From Catonia carolina (lineage: Eukaryota > Arthropoda > Insecta > Hemiptera > Achilidae): a stretch of DNA of 64,000 nt. Below, piece after piece: positions 32,889 through 46,143 of the stretch (positions within the stretch are counted from its first letter, which is position 1; every line of letters begins with the position of its first letter). The notes beneath the pieces are model-generated. The model had not been told where the DNA came from and made no database searches. It saw nothing but the letters and a program-made list of their open reading frames with translations. The stretch spans positions 85,249,969-85,313,968 of the forward strand of contig JAQMRL010000003.1 in NCBI GenBank assembly GCA_035578175.1. Direction: 5' to 3'. A program made the translations under genes and the position numbers.

Positions 32889-34734
32889 TTTTTTTATAGA
32901 AAAAAATATGTTTCAGGGCTAGCCTAACCTAATGATATAAGCGGACTCTCGGGGTGAAGTTCAGTCGATTTAAACACTAATAAATCAATATTTAGTAATG
33001 TATTCCCTTTGGTCTTAACGAAACATACAAGCTTCAGTAATGACCAAAGGGTTGTATACTTATCGTATTCCTAGTTGACATGCGTTTGCTGTTTCGCCAG
33101 TCCTAAAAACCCGGATACCTACATACAGAGACCAAACATTGAATAAAAGACTGTACCTTTTCTGTCACCTAAATCGATTTCAGACGCAACTGAACATTCT
33201 TACTCGTTCTAACTCTCACTCTCTCTTTCTCCTTTAGTCCGAATCTCTTTTCCGCCGGTATTGTTACTCTTGTGTGTTATGAAAATCTCTCTCGACCTCA
33301 GCGTTTTTCCTGGCAATCCTTTTTCTAAATAACCAGCCTATGTGTACACGCGTACAAATAATACTATTTATATATATATTTTTTATTTATTTATTTTTTG
33401 CTTTTTCAACGTTCTTTTTTGTGCTGATCTCATGTAATACTCAATCCTTTAGGTGATCTTCTATCTCAGTGAAAAATAAAATTGCGCATCTGTTGAAGTA
33501 TGTTTTTATATTTTATTCAATTTTGTATTGTGCAGGTCTTACTCAGTAATTCCTTTTTTTTTAAAGATAGGCTTGAACAAAATTTAATTTCATAAAAATA
33601 AGCTTCATCTTTCTTTGCAATGTATTTTTCTTTATGTTGTATTTATTATATTTCTGTTGTTTTGTAGAGCAGGCTATTTTTATAAAATTTTTGTTGATGT
33701 TCAAATTATATTAGGCTATTATATTTCTCTTTGAAGAGACTTCTTTTCTTTCAAAAGTTTTATCTTGTTTTTCAACTCATTGATTTCTTTTAAAAATTAA
33801 GGAGGGAAAGAACTTCTTTTGATTATCAATACAATTCAATTTTTATATTATAAATTTATTTAACGTATGTAAAAGATATGTTGGAGATTTATGCAATTTT
33901 CTGTAACAAAAACTCTTTCTCGAAATAGGCTAAACTAATTTCTACAATTTTCCTTTAACCGTTCTTTTTAGAAACTCAAAGATAAATTTTGTAATTCTAC
34001 AACTCTGAGGCAATGGAAAAGACAATTCACTATTATAAATGTTATAATAGTTTAGTTTTTCTAAAGGGTCCATTGAACTTAGACTTATAATTTCAAACAT
34101 AAATTTTGTTTTTAAATTTGGAACTGAACGACTTCCTTTCAATAAAATTACATCACTAAATTTGAGTATAAATCTCGTAAATTACCTGATAAAACGAAAA
34201 TGTTCGTTTCTGTAGCCTATAGCTATTTAAAAGTCTGTGCAGAACATTTAATAACAAAAATTATATTTTTTACCCTGAAGCCAAACCGGTTGTCATTTGA
34301 TAAGTTAAAGAAAATAAATTTTATAATAAATTCACGAATTCTTTGATATTCTTCTTTTTATTGATCTAAGTAGAAAAGAGAGTATTGGTTTTATAATTTA
34401 AGAACTGATATATATTTATTTATAATTTTATGTAGTTTATTTATTTGTTTAACGACAATAAAAACACATGAGATAACTTAATAAAAAGTTTTCGTTGAAC
34501 TATTTTTACAGCAAATATCCAGAACACTTTTTACAGCGGATTTTTTTTATTTTTTCCAATTACCCTCCATTTAGCTTTTACTCTTTTCTGAAGCTCCTAA
34601 ACTTTTAATATGTGATTAATTCAGCTAAAACTTATTAATTTTTATTACAGTGCAATAAAATACATCCATTTATTTATTAGCAGATAATTTTTTCACTGCT
34701 GACAATAGTAAATAAGGGTTTCATTTCCGTTTGT
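32889..34734. other. AT-rich interval, nothing recognised
   Basis: T-rich low-complexity stretches (for example 33360-33400); no gene or repeat recognised. Confidence 0.4.
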
Positions 34735-35005
34735 TTCTCAGATTGGGCCAATTTTAGACCACGTCAGGTGACTTTAGACGTTTCTGGATGCTCTTTTTGC
34801 AGCCTATTTTTTCAGCATTCGCTTACTCCTTTTCTTCTTTCTTCTTTCAACCCAGTGTTCTGTTTTTTCTCTTCACGGAAGACCTTAAAGTCCGTAATTA
34901 GTTGTCTGAATTTGGTTCGGTTTATTAAGTTTTCTCAGTTTTTTTTCTGGATGTCGTTAACCAATTTACCCGAGACGTTAGGTCTATAATTTAGTGTCTT
35001 AAAAA
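34735..35005 (-). pseudogene. LINE tail remnant, homologous to 58030-58285
   Basis: The minus strand shares with 58030-58285 the stretches CTGAGAAAACTTAAT, GAACCAAATTCAG, GGCTGCAAAAAG and ACGTGGTCTAAAATTG. Broken frames resemble the WF..VK.DL..LN region of the LINE tail seen at 24516-25083. Confidence 0.5.
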
Positions 35006-35319
35006 TTTGTCTTGTCAACCGGTTGTCATCAATTTTATACAGGTGTATAGATTAGGAATTAGAAATAAATGATTTTAAAATGGGTTTTAGGAAAAAAGAA
35101 AGAATTGGTCTGCATATATCTCTTAAAACAAGGAAGGTATAAGTCATTAAAGAAGGATCCAGAAAAAATATAGAGAAAAATAAAAACACCCTGACAGGTC
35201 AACTATCGCACTTCAACACCAGATAAAAATTCATACAAGATTGGCAGAAAAAGGGTGTTCAAAGACGATTAAAATAAAAAACTCACATGTTACATTTACA
35301 CTTCCGCACATATATATTA

Positions 35320-35716
35320 TTGTTGTTTAGGTCAACAGCCGAAAGGCTGGTTTGAACCTCTAGAGGTTTTACTAAGTAAAAACGAGGAGTGAGGTGGTTT
35401 ACTATTGCCTTCCTCTCTGAGTTGAAAGAGTATGCTTATCAGCATGTCAGGCCCTCCAAAAAGCACCCACTTTCCACCCTGAAAATGACACTTTTACTTC
35501 ATTTATCACAAGGTCTGGCTGTATAGTGAAATTCATTACTCTCAGAGGAGATAACACTAACTAGTATCTTTTACACCTCTACCTCTTCTGTTCTTAAATA
35601 GTTCAGTCATATAATTGGCTGACTATGTGATAAGAAACAGAACTATTTTCTGTAGCCCTGGAACTAACAGATCGAGTGCAATTAATTTAACACTCCACCT
35701 GCCCGTTTTGGGCATG
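35320..35716 (-). mobile_element. 397-bp retroposon, full-length, 11-bp target duplication
   Basis: CATATATATTA is repeated at 35309-35319 and 35717-35727. The insert is exactly 397 bp, as at 1760-2156, with the TTGTTGTTTAGG tail complement at the left and the TGCCC-hairpin 5' end at the right. Confidence 0.85.
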
Positions 35717-35924
35717 CATATATATTAACAACACACAAATTCCTCTCACAGACACAGAAACTATTTAGCTTTGATCTATGATTACACCTAGACACCTAAA
35801 TTGAAGACAAAATTGAAGTTATTTGTTGACTTTTTAATTTTGCAGTGACATCAGTACTTGAAGTAACAAAAACATATAACTGACATAGTATAAGTGTTTA
35901 TGATAATTATTAAACGAAAACGAA

Positions 35925-36585
35925 TATATTGTGCAGCAGCAAGAGTGGTTTAGAAGAGATGGGAAATGTGAAAGTAGGTAACGAAAACATACAGGAAGTT
36001 GGGGAATTCTGCTATCTAGGCAATAAAATAACAAAGGATGGTAGAACCACAAGTGATATCAAAAGTAGAATTGCTCAAGCTAGAAAAGCCTTTGAAATAA
36101 AAAAAACAGCTTACTGACTACAAACATTGACTTACAGATAAGGAAAAATTTCTTAAAACACTATGTTTGGAGTGCATTATACGGGAGTGAAACGTGGTTG
36201 ATAGGGGCTGTAGAAAAGAAGAGGATAGAAGCTTTTGAAATGTGGTGTTATAGGAAATTGTTAAAGATAGGTGGGTAGACAAAATAAGTAATTTAGAGGT
36301 TCTTAGGCGAGTGGATGAAAAAAGAAGTATATGGAAGCATCTTACCAGAAGAAGGGATAGACTAGTGGGTCATATCTTAAGACATCCAGGTATTGGGCTA
36401 TCAATAATGAAGGGTAATATTAAGGGAGTAAATTGAAGGGGGAGGCAAAGATTAGAATATGTAAGGCAAATTACAAAAGGTGTAGGGTGTTACAGGTATG
36501 TAGATATGAAACGACTTGCGTAAGATAGAAAACATTGGAGAACTGCATCAAACCAGTCGAGAGACTGATGACAAAAAAAGGAAGA
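35925..36585 (+). pseudogene. LINE polymerase C-terminus (RTE-like), degenerate
   Basis: The first frame encodes EVGEFCYLGNKITKDGRTTS and DIKSRIAQARKAF, the typical post-catalytic segment of RTE-like LINE polymerases. After frameshifts: SALYGSETW, then AFEMWCYRKLLKI, RRRDRLVGHILRHPG and finally HWRTASNQSRD before a short A-rich run. Several stops; the catalytic core is absent. Confidence 0.8.
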
Positions 36586-37446
36586 TAATTATTTGTGTGT
36601 GTGTGTGTGTATCTATGCTTCCAAAGTACACTACAATACTTCATCATTTATTTAAAAAATGCTGAATAGTCCTAAAATCCATTTTGTTACGTCACCGTAT
36701 TTCTGTACACTGCGTTACGCCTTTAGTTTTCTATAGCAGCTACGTATCCGTTATACTGTTCAGTTTCTGCTTGCCTGCGTTTTCATAAACTTGTTTTGTG
36801 TTTTGTCTCTGTCCAAAACACTCATGAAACCCCTAACACTCTACATGTATTTAGATTCCTATGTATACACACACCTATCTACAAATTCAACCATACAATA
36901 AAACAATTTATTTTATTTTGGTTTTGTTTTTTGTTGCAGTTACTACAATTGAATATAAAAAAATGGATGTGTGAGATATATTGTATTGAAATCTGAATAC
37001 AAATCTAGACTCTTTTTTTATCATTCTATTAACAGAATGAAAACGGAAAAATTAAAAGCAAAAAAACAATAGTTTGAAAACAATAGTATTTTTATAATTT
37101 TTTAACTTTGTTTTTATGAGCGCGTTTATTAATTGTTTATACCTATCATAGACACAAAGAGTTAAAACACAAAACCCAATTGCAATTCTACGATGTTTTT
37201 ATTAGATGTTATTGAAAACCCCACTAGGCTCCTACTTCTATCCATACCATATTTTAACTCATTTTTTGCTGATTCTAATAATTTATGTTTCCGCTTTTGA
37301 TGAAATTTTATATGTACACTTGGTAGGTCTAAGAATAGGTTTTTATCTATTTTTTGTACCCCTAAGTGATAAGGGTGGTCCACCCAAAAACAAATTTTTT
37401 TAACTTTTTGGACAAAATTTTTTTTTTAACTTTTTTATAATGTGGC
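36586..37446. other. Interval with a short (GT)n tract
   Basis: (GT)n at 36594-36610; no gene recognised. Confidence 0.4.
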
Positions 37447-37460
37447 ATTAAAAAATATAT

Positions 37461-37795
37461 TGTTGTTTAGGTCATCAGCCAAAAGGCTGGTTTGAACCTC
37501 TAGAGGTTTTACTAAGTAAAATGAGGAGTGAGGTGGTTTACCATTGCCTTCCTCACTGAGTGGAAAAGTACACTTATCAGCATGCCGAGCCCTCTGAAAA
37601 GCACATATTTTCCACTCTGCAAATGACACCTTCACTTCATTCACCACAGGGTCTGGCTGTATAATGAAATTCATTACTTTCAGATAAGATAACTCTGATT
37701 AGTGTCTTTTACACCTGTACCTCTTCTGTTCTTAAATGATTCAGTCATTTAATTGGCTGACCATGTGATAAGAAACAGAACTATTTATTTTAGCC
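37461..37795 (-). mobile_element. 397-bp retroposon family, 5'-truncated, frame intact
   Basis: The 3' ~335 bp of the unit. The family's readable frame (MNFIIQPDPVVNEVKVSFAE) is open here from 37674 to 37435. An approximate target repeat (ATTAAAAAATATAT / ATTAAAAATACAT) flanks it. Confidence 0.75.
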
Positions 37796-38103
37796 AAAAT
37801 TAAAAATACATACACTCCTAAATTTTCACCCTTCTACCACCAACCCCTATGTCTTTTATAGCAATATTAGTAATTTAATAATTTTCTACTCTCGGCGGTC
37901 GATAACTGATCAGTTGTCACTCGATCAGTTATTCCCGCCAGGCGTCTAACGGTGTCACTCTCACTTCGTAAACAGCACATAGTAGGGATGAGAACTTAGC
38001 TCTCACACAATAAGCTTTCTTTCATTTCCTATACTGTTTTCGGCCGTTCTTATTGTTTGTAGTAGTTACTTTGACAATTATCATTTTATGCCCCTGGCAT
38101 TAG
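37796..38103. other. Interval without recognised feature
   Basis: A local inverted repeat ATAACTGATCAGTTGTCAC / GATCAGTTAT occurs near 37905-37935; nothing else seen. Confidence 0.35.
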
Positions 38104-38273
38104 TTTTTTTTTTTGATTTACGTCTGACTGTTCTGCAATTTCTACTAATACAGACAGTGGATAATGATGGTAATGAAAATGAGTGTTGAAAAAATGCCAA
38201 ACCTGACCATGAATTGAACCCGCTACCCAGGCGTAGAAACCACTTCCGTTAACCACTACGCTAACGGGGCTTA
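38104..38273 (-). mobile_element. SINE-1b, near full-length
   Basis: Minus strand: GCCCCGTTAGCGTAGTGGTT (box A region), GGGTTCAATTC (box B), body, CAGAACAGTCAGACG and an A-rich tail at 38104. Confidence 0.7.
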
Positions 38274-38557
38274 GATAAAATAAAATAAATTTCGTATTTT
38301 CCATAAAAACATGTTTTCTGTTCTTGGGGGTAGCAACGCGCGCCGGGTACCGCTAGTTTTTAATATAATTTGAAGTTGCTACTAGAGTTGTGTTAATGTA
38401 TCATATCTCTCCTCCTATAGCGTTTTAGTCATCTGTGTGCAACCAGGAGTCATCTGGTAGATTGGAAAATTTGTGTTGGGTATTAAGGAATTATTATGAC
38501 TTCGAAGTGTGTTTCTGAACCTAAAGTACTGTAACATTTGGCTATAAATACTTTTCT

Positions 38558-38772
38558 TTAAATCCTAATGTGTGTTTGTTGCAGTTACAATCTGTTCAAT
38601 TTAAGAACAATAAGCAACCCTATGAGCCAACGAGATGAGAATGATGTGTATGACGTGTAAATAAGGAATAGTCTTGTGCAGATTCAGGCTGAACATTCAT
38701 GAGAGAGTATGATTAATTTATTAACTAATCAAAACTCCAACCATCAAAGTACACCGGTAATCACTATCTACA
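38558..38772 (-). mobile_element. SINE-2, 5'-truncated
   Basis: Body and tail of SINE-2 in reverse (AAGAACAATAAGCAACCC, CCAACCATCAAAGTACACC); the tRNA-like head is missing. Confidence 0.75.
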
Positions 38773-39039
38773 AATAGTTAAGGTAAGATGATTAGGTGAG
38801 ACCCGGTATTGTATGAAATGAGTGTGTTGTTATGTGACTAGAATTACTACCTGGAAAGGGTGGAGTTGGGGTGCCAACCCTTGTCACTGTCACTTTCTGT
38901 ATTCTGTTGTAAGTTTCATACAATTTCTAGTGTTTATGATTTATTTAAAAGTTTTTTCAAAATCCGGTAATTTCGTTCTTTCTCTTACCATCCACCTTTT
39001 AATTATTGCCTATTATTGATTATTTGTTCTATGTTGTAG

Positions 39040-39266
39040 ATTGTTCTGGTAAAGCGGAGAAAGCATCAAAAAGGTCTCGATTGTTTAAAAAACTATCAGA
39101 CGCAGGTATAAAAACAGTTATCGCCATTGTAGTCAGTGAGTTAGTAATTGGAAAGTGAATGGAATTAGTGTTGTCGGGCCGATTTGAAATAGTGTCGTTA
39201 CGGGACAGCTTCTGAATTATGTTAATAGTGCGTTGCGTACAGATGGTAGCAAGTGGTTGTGGACAG
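39040..39266 (+). other. Exon-like segment, related to 9598-9841
   Basis: Begins after GTTCTATGTTGTAG and ends at GGACAG|GTAAAC. The last ~75 bases encode VVTGQLLNYVNSALRTDG and KWLWTG, homologous to the 9.6-kb segment with the same donor position. An in-frame stop lies just upstream at 39185, so it is broken or joined differently. Function unknown. Confidence 0.35.
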
Positions 39267-39289
39267 GTAAACCATTGTTTTGATTGTTA

Positions 39290-40563
39290 AGTTACTCACT
39301 TATAGTAAAATTTTGTTTAAGCTTTAAGTTTTGTAATTAATTTCATTGAAGTAATCTACCTTTTTAACTGAAGTAATCTCTATTAGTGGTCTAAGCTTAA
39401 TATTTAGCTAATTTTAATTACTAATCGAGTCAATAAATAACTGTTATAAGTTTAAAGGAACTTTGTTTATTAGTTTATGTATATATATAGACGAGCGAAT
39501 TTAGGCTAAAGTGTTAATATATATTATAAAATTTAGCCACGAGAAAATGTATGAAGTTTTGGATATTTATCTTAAGGTAAATGACTATTTATGAGAGACA
39601 TTTTAATACATATTTGGAAAGTAAGAAGAACTTTTAAACCGTCTGCGGATAACAATAGATGATAACAAGATTTACATTATAATTTTTTATTAACCCTGAA
39701 CAATTTGAATGAAAAATTTGTGAGAATCGTATAGAAAATAAAGTGTTTATGTGAAAAACCATAAATCTTTTAATTTTGACGGTTTGGTGTAAATTTAAAA
39801 TTTAAAACATGCGATAAGATAAATAAATACAATACTTGGCACCACAACATAATAAATTATAATGCATTGCACTCACTATTGATCAATAAATACAGTAAAT
39901 AAATGTATAGTGTCAGTATTGCAGCAGGAATTTACACAATATGGTAAAAGTTAAATCCTGCAATAATTCTGGCTCCAATTCAAAACAACATAGGATAACA
40001 ACATGTTAACATTAACGGGAGCGTTACAACAACACAGTAGATGTCTGTCTAGTGTACTAGATGTAACATTACTAATACTGTAGCGCTACATTTTGACATA
40101 AAACCCTTCTGCTGCGCTGTAATTAAATTGTTCAACTAGGCCTATATCCAGATTATAATATACGTGAGCTTATATATATATATATATATATACACACCAT
40201 GGTATAAAGGCTTTCTCCTATTTCTAATTGACATGATTAATAGTAGGGCTGCCAGGAAAGTCGGTAGAGGGGTAGGAAGAGTGAAGGATTGCTCAGTAAT
40301 TTGTTCACATTAATTATTGCACCATATACTCTTCTATCTCTGTTAGATTCGATTTGACGCTTTTGCTTTTTTACCTCACCTTTTTCATTTCCTATTTAAA
40401 ATATATATTATTTAGGTCTAACTCAATAAACTTTTTATCAATTAAATTTCAAACTATAATATTTTCTTTTTAATAAAAAAATTTGGGAAAATTATTATTA
40501 TTATCATTAAAGTTTACTTCCTGTTTAAGAGGGGATAAGAACTTGATCCGTGTTTCATTCTAC
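39290..40563. other. AT-rich interval with (TA)n
   Basis: (TA)n microsatellite at 40171-40192; no gene or repeat recognised otherwise. Confidence 0.4.
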
Positions 40564-41647
40564 AGCAGCGTGCACATTGGATATGTTCCGTTACGTCAGG
40601 TCTCTATAGTGCTCGGAGACGGTTAAGAGACGTGACGTGACGGAACGGTGTAAAGTCGCTCACTAAATGCGTCTCTTTCAGTCTGGTTTGTGACTTGGGT
40701 TGCCCTCCTAGAGAGTATCTCTTCGTTTGAAACAGTAATGGTGGTGGTTTCGTCGTAGTTTTAAAAGTTAAATTTGTTACTTTGCTCTATTGGAATTTCA
40801 CCATGGACCTTTCTTCTGATGAGGATTTCCTTTTAATAGAGAGTATTGCAGATGAGGAAGAGAAAAAAGGAAAACAACGTTTATGGGTTCATAACATTAT
40901 TGCAAAAAGATATATGAAGATTGAGAATTTCATACATTATTTGCAGACTTTCTTTAGGATGAGTCAAAAGTTTTTGAATACTTCCGGATGAGTTCGCAAA
41001 TATTTTTTGAATTGCTTCACATACTGCCGCAACTACAAAAGCAAGATACGAATTTCAGACGTTGTATTCCACCAGATGAAAGATTGGAAATCACCCTAAA
41101 GTAAATGCTTTAAGTAATTAATAATTAATCAAAAAAGTGTTGTTGTTAATGCTTATAAGCGCTATTATATAGATACGTGATCAAAATTTAAAAAAATGTT
41201 TGTAATATTATCAAAGATTTTATTAATTTTAAAATTACAAAAACAATTGAAATATTCATTAGAATTATTAGACATGAATAAAAAAGGATAACATTTAAAT
41301 GTGTATTTATTATTTATATAAACATATATACAGTAATTATTTAAACATTCAATTAATACTTCCATCTTCCATATTAAAAGTGTTACACAAACAATAAACT
41401 AATTAAATTACAATTTGTGCAGCAAAGAGAAGAAATATGTCGAAATATTATTGGGAGTGGCTTCGCTGTCCGTCAATTTTGCCCTGAACTGCAATGTATC
41501 CGTCATCTAATGTCTAAGAGACGCGATGCGACGTAACGTGCCGTAACCTGTGAGCGCCTGTTCATAAGAATATGTAGTAGGCAAAGCTTCCGGTTCGACG
41601 GAAGCCGCGATGAGACGTGACGGAACGTATCCAGTGTGCGCACTGCT
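40564..41647 (+). mobile_element. PIF/Harbinger-type element, degenerate
   Basis: About 36-bp imperfect inverted repeats: left AGCAGCGTGCACATTGGATA, right complement AGCAGTGCGCACACTGGATA, both continuing into GTTCCGT.ACGTC. The flanking 3 bp, TAC and TAA, are near the TWA preference of this superfamily. AGACGTGACGTGACGGAAC-like motifs recur near both ends, possibly transposase-binding sites. A single exon-like transposase piece lies inside; the rest of the coding region is missing. Confidence 0.65.
40803..41101 (+). pseudogene. PIF/Harbinger (HARBI1-like) transposase, first exon remnant
   Basis: Starts at ATGGACCTTTC (MDLSSDEDFLLIESIADEEE) and continues KQRLWVHNI, the conserved RLWVHPI-type motif of HARBI1-like proteins. 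After a frameshift the alternate frame reads EFHTLFADFL, stop, DESKVFEYFRMSSQIFFELL and RRCIPPDERLEITLK. This matches the family up to the usual junction after ITLR, where a GTAAAT donor is present. The DDE catalytic part, normally in the next exon, is not found. At least one frameshift and one nonsense change. Confidence 0.7.
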
Positions 41648-41654
41648 TAATTTT

Positions 41655-42052
41655 CTCGACCGTCCGTTTCCACCCAAATTCTCTCATGTATTCACTGAGA
41701 TCTCTCCGTTCATCTGTCCATTTTATGCCTCTCCTCACTATGATATCTTTTCAAAATTTGTTTTTTAATGTTTTTGAATTTTCTCCGATAACTGATGTCA
41801 GTTTCTGTGATCTTTTACTGTTCGAGAACTCCTTGTGTTTCAGTTATTCATTTTTGCTGTTGTTTGTATTGTCGAAGATTTGTTTTGTGACTCCATTCTG
41901 TAAATGTCTCTGTAAAATCTTTCTCTTCTTTATCTGAACGTGTCGGTGAGTTTGTAGATTTCTGATGATGATTGTTTAATCCATATTTCGTCTTTGTTGA
42001 CTAGGTCAAATATGTTCGTTAGGATTTTTCTATTGTTTTTCAATCCTTTTAT
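41655..42052 (-). pseudogene. LINE polymerase tail, degenerate
   Basis: Minus-strand frames give EIWIKQSSSEIYKLTDTFR, then RRERFYRDIYRM and, further on, KWTDERRDLSEYMREF. This is the same order as WRL.SNKEIYK, RRK.I.FLGYL and the R..SERLK tail of the LINE at 24516-25083. It has several stops and abuts the right end of the Harbinger element. Confidence 0.65.
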
Positions 42053-45000
42053 TAATTTGTAAAATGAAATAAATAAAACTAAATAAATAACGAAAAAACT
42101 AAAAAAAAATAATAAATAAATAATTTTATATAGAAATATTATAAAAACTATCCATTCATTTAACGTTGCAATAATTACGTGTTTAATTACTAACCACAAA
42201 AATGAGCGTTGATGATCAACTGAAAAAAAGTTGTGGCAGATTGAGAGACCCTTACAATTCAAGCATTCAAAGGGTCCATTTTGAGCCACACTTTTATCCC
42301 TATTTAGCCAACATAGCCCAAAAATGCATTCGCGTACAATAGCCGAAACCCCTGGGGCAACTCTTGTGATGACAGTATTTTATATTCTTCAATTAAATTA
42401 TCAGGAATGATGATTGAGTTGTTACAGGGTGAAAGTGCTGGTCAGTCGAAAGTTAAATGGGTCCCTGTTTCAAAATCCAGCCCGTAGTACCTAATCAACA
42501 ACCTACTCATTTATAGTTCCATATTGCCAAAAATTTGTAGCAATAAAAAATAAGTTGAAGAAAACTAAATTATCCTCACGAGGGATCAGCCAAATTTGAA
42601 GAGAACTATTATTTCTCCCCACAAGGATATGCCAAATTTGTAAGAAATTAAATTTATATTGTATTCTTTATTGGTGTTGTATCAGCTTTCAAGTTTAATC
42701 TTATTATTTTCCGTTTACCTTGTCTCTTATCTCACTCAATAAAACATCATTCACATTAATACATTATGATTTTATTTAATTATTGTTTCATCATTACATA
42801 ATATCCTTTATAGTTATCATCATATTAATTTTCATAATCTTTAAAAATGTCTGTTTTGAAATGTAGGTTAAATATACATGTATTTTTATTATTTGTTAGT
42901 TGTTCATTAATTTGTTTTTCTATTAAATGAGTCTTTTCCTTATATTGCAATTATGATATACTCGTATTTAAATCATATTATAGTTATGATTTGTATTTAA
43001 AATAATATACTTATTACTGTTTTTTAAGAACGAATGAGGGATCCACTCGCTTGGTTTGGCCTCCAGTCCCCCACTAAAATAATTTACTATTACTATTTCT
43101 TCTTCTTAGTTGCCTAGTAACCATATTCTGTTAATGTAAATTAAATAATTTTTTAAAATATTTATCTTAATCAGCTGGAATCATTCAGATTTATTTAAAT
43201 AGATTCAAATGTAAACAACACCAGGTGTGCACTAAATTTGTCTCATTACAAAGTTTAATTAAATGGATGAAACCATACAAATTTCTACCCCGGCATCGAA
43301 TCTTGAACCTTTTGCTTCGCTTTCAATAAAATTGTACTAGGGACGCAACCAAAAATCTTGACTTAAATACAGCTCAACTGAACGTCCTCTGACCACTGAT
43401 TAAAGATTTTTTACAGTTAAACCATTTTTAGAAAATTAACGAAAATTCTAGCATCAGTAGAAAAAAAAATGCAAAAAATTTAATTACGTGCTTATTTCTT
43501 TTTATTCAAGTTGTGAACTTTTCATAGAGGAGTGTTCACGATCAAAAGTCTGGGTACCGTTCTTCATAATAGCGGGACAAAAGACAAATTGCACCTCTTT
43601 CAGATTTTTAAGCGAAATAATAAGTCTTCGGCCAGGTGTATGACATCCTTCCTTCTTCTCATTTAGTAGTAACTGTAGCAACCAGTACTTCGGATTTCTC
43701 ATAATGTGAAAAAGGTATTATTTTTGAATTTACGGGTCTGAACTATCTTTAAACATACCTTACTCTTCTCTATAATTTTCAACACTTGCACGTTAATGAT
43801 CCTATACAAACTCAAGGTGTACGACTCATCCTGGAGTTCAAGTTAAGTAATCGAACATTAACATTTTTTTCAAAATGCAATTAAATTAAAAAAATTACTT
43901 GTGATATTATATATATATTTATATTTCACCTTTAATCTAGTAACATGTTATTCTTTTACTCTTTTATGCTCAAACGTGCATTTTATCTAAAAATTTATAA
44001 TGAATAAAATAAACATAGAACATTTTGACAGGTAGGCCAATTCAATTTTTGAAGGTCGTAATTCATTTAAGAATATTACTCGTATACACTTGGAACATTT
44101 TTTCCTTATTTTTTTCGTAAAAATTAGATTAAACTAATTTTACGATGTTCAGTTATTTTTGATAGAAACTTAGGGTAAGGTAACAGGGCTGAGAGACAGT
44201 CTTAAGAAAAGTGAAGAAGAGTGTCACGTGGTAGTCATGTCAGTAGATTGCCTGTCTATGTTCTTAACCCTCCTCCCACTTCCCCTTACTTTTACATTTT
44301 CCACCAAAAAGAGTCCTCTCCATCTCGCACCCTCTTCGTCAGTTCCTTTAATACAACCAAGTCACGTAAAATCCACCACTCTCTGACTCCTTAGTTCCTG
44401 ATTTTCATTTGCAAAACCCTTAAAGGGTTTTCAAGAGATGGGGTCGGTCGGCTAAGATCTATTTAAAATTCCTTCCGACCGATATGCTTCTATACATATT
44501 TTTCTTCTTCATTTTTTGACAATTATTAGAATTCGATGAAAAAATAAATTTTTGTTGAAAGTAACAACGGATTAGCCGTAGGTTTTAAATATTAACCTTG
44601 TAAGAAGGACGGAAGAGTCCTCCACGCTGGTGAAGGAGAAGAATAAAGTAACAGACAGACAGACAAGACGACGTTACTTGAATATCTTGTGCAACCTTGT
44701 TTAATGGTTCTACTGCTGACAGATCCGCCCTTCCTAAAATCCTACCTAACCTCCATCCTCTTCACCCAGATTGAAATATATATAGCAACACAAGGAAAGA
44801 TCTGAAACGAACCGGGCCATTTGTAATGCAAAGTATGTTACCGGTTTTATTGAACAGCTGGTGCAGGTCTTCCAACCTACAACCCCCTCCCCTTCAAATC
44901 ACCTTTCAACTCCTCCCCTTAACAAATCACCCCACCCAACACGTCTTCTCGTTATACTTAAAATGAAGTCGCTTTTTTATTTCTTTCTTTTCATTGAATA

Positions 45001-45424
45001 TTACCAATAAATAAAACCAATTTCTATTTCATAGTCGGGCTGAAAACAAATTTAATTTTAAATTCAGTTTGTCAGTATTCTCTGTTAATATTATTTCACT
45101 AATACACAAACACACATACCTTAGGAAAGAAAATTAAGATTGAGAAAAATATATATTGTAAGAAAAATGAAGTGTACCTGTTTTTCTTTCGTAACTAAAG
45201 GAGGGCGAGAAAAGTGATAAAAAGGGAGAGAGAATTTTCTGTTTATATTAATGTACCTCTCACCTAATACCAACCAATTTCTTCTAGAACTGGAACTAGT
45301 TATTGTGTTATACCTTACATGAAATTCCTTAAAAGGGTTCACTAAATCAACCCATACAATACTAAATTTGATTTGTCTTCCTTAAAATTAAATCTATAGT
45401 ATTTTTAGACATTTTAACATGATG
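42053..45424. other. 3.4-kb interval without recognised feature
   Basis: Scattered short frames only; no gene, SINE or inverted repeat recognised. A short palindrome AAAACCCTTAAAGGGTTTT lies near 44415-44433. Confidence 0.4.
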
Positions 45425-45850
45425 TATTTTATTCAGTCACGTCCTCTTTATCCCTCTTCTGAATTTTATCGGGTCGGGCGCAACGTTACTCCTCTTCACT
45501 TTTCTGTATCTCCTCCGTCACTCTCTTGGGTTCTCATCTCTTTCCCAATATTTCTATCAGTGAACCCATCACTTTACTCTCGGTCTACCCTTATATTCTT
45601 TTCCCATCCAGCTCTAAGTACCCATCATTTTAGCCAAACTACCCTCTTCCATTCTACTGATATGATCGTAGCTTTCTCTTTCTAACTCTTCTTATCAGTC
45701 TATCCATTTGTGTTCGAATTACACCATTCTATCTTTTCTTGTCTTTCCTATTATATTCCTCTTGAATACTTATTCTGTCACCAGCCATTCATTCTCTACC
45801 TTCCTTGCACCTATCCATGATTCAACTGCATAAGTCAGAAGAAGCATAAT
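45425..45850 (-). pseudogene. LINE polymerase C-terminus, degenerate
   Basis: Minus-strand frames read LLTYAVESWIGARKVENEWL, then MDRLIRRVRKRKLRS, YDHISRMEEGSLAKMMG and YKGRPRVK. They match in order the LLYG.E.W, RRRL..YGH..RM and KGRPR.RW blocks of non-LTR polymerase tails. Frameshifts and stops throughout. The plus-strand 88-codon frame here is a shadow. Confidence 0.65.
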
Positions 45851-45894
45851 TTAGATATATATAATTATGAATTTGTAATTAATACCATAATATT

Positions 45895-46090
45895 AAAACG
45901 ATATAGATCAGGAGGTCAAAGGGTGTTTGATTATATAACACCAAAAATTTTTAATTTTTTGCCTTCTGACTTACTTAAATTATATTTTACTGCGTCGAAT
46001 GGTGTTATTAAATGCAAAATTAAAAATACTTGGTTGGTCTGGGAGATGATTGAGCTCATCCATGGATCGGTTGGTTTAGGTTTGCCTTGT
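45895..46090 (+). pseudogene. LINE polymerase extreme C-terminus, remnant
   Basis: RSGGQRVFDYITPKIFNFLP and IKCKIKNTWLVW fit the P.IFN.LP...K / FK.KIK.WL pattern at the end of some arthropod LINE polymerases. No upstream domain. Confidence 0.4.
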
Positions 46091-46143
46091 ACATTTATAG
46101 TTAAGTAATAACTAATGTAGTAATTTACTTTACAATTAAAAAA

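Noticed and set aside
38320..38358. Possible Helitron 3' end (CGCGCGCCGGGTACCGCTAG before T)
   Set aside because: CTAG|T fits, but I could not find a convincing hairpin or matching 5' TC end, and only one copy is present.
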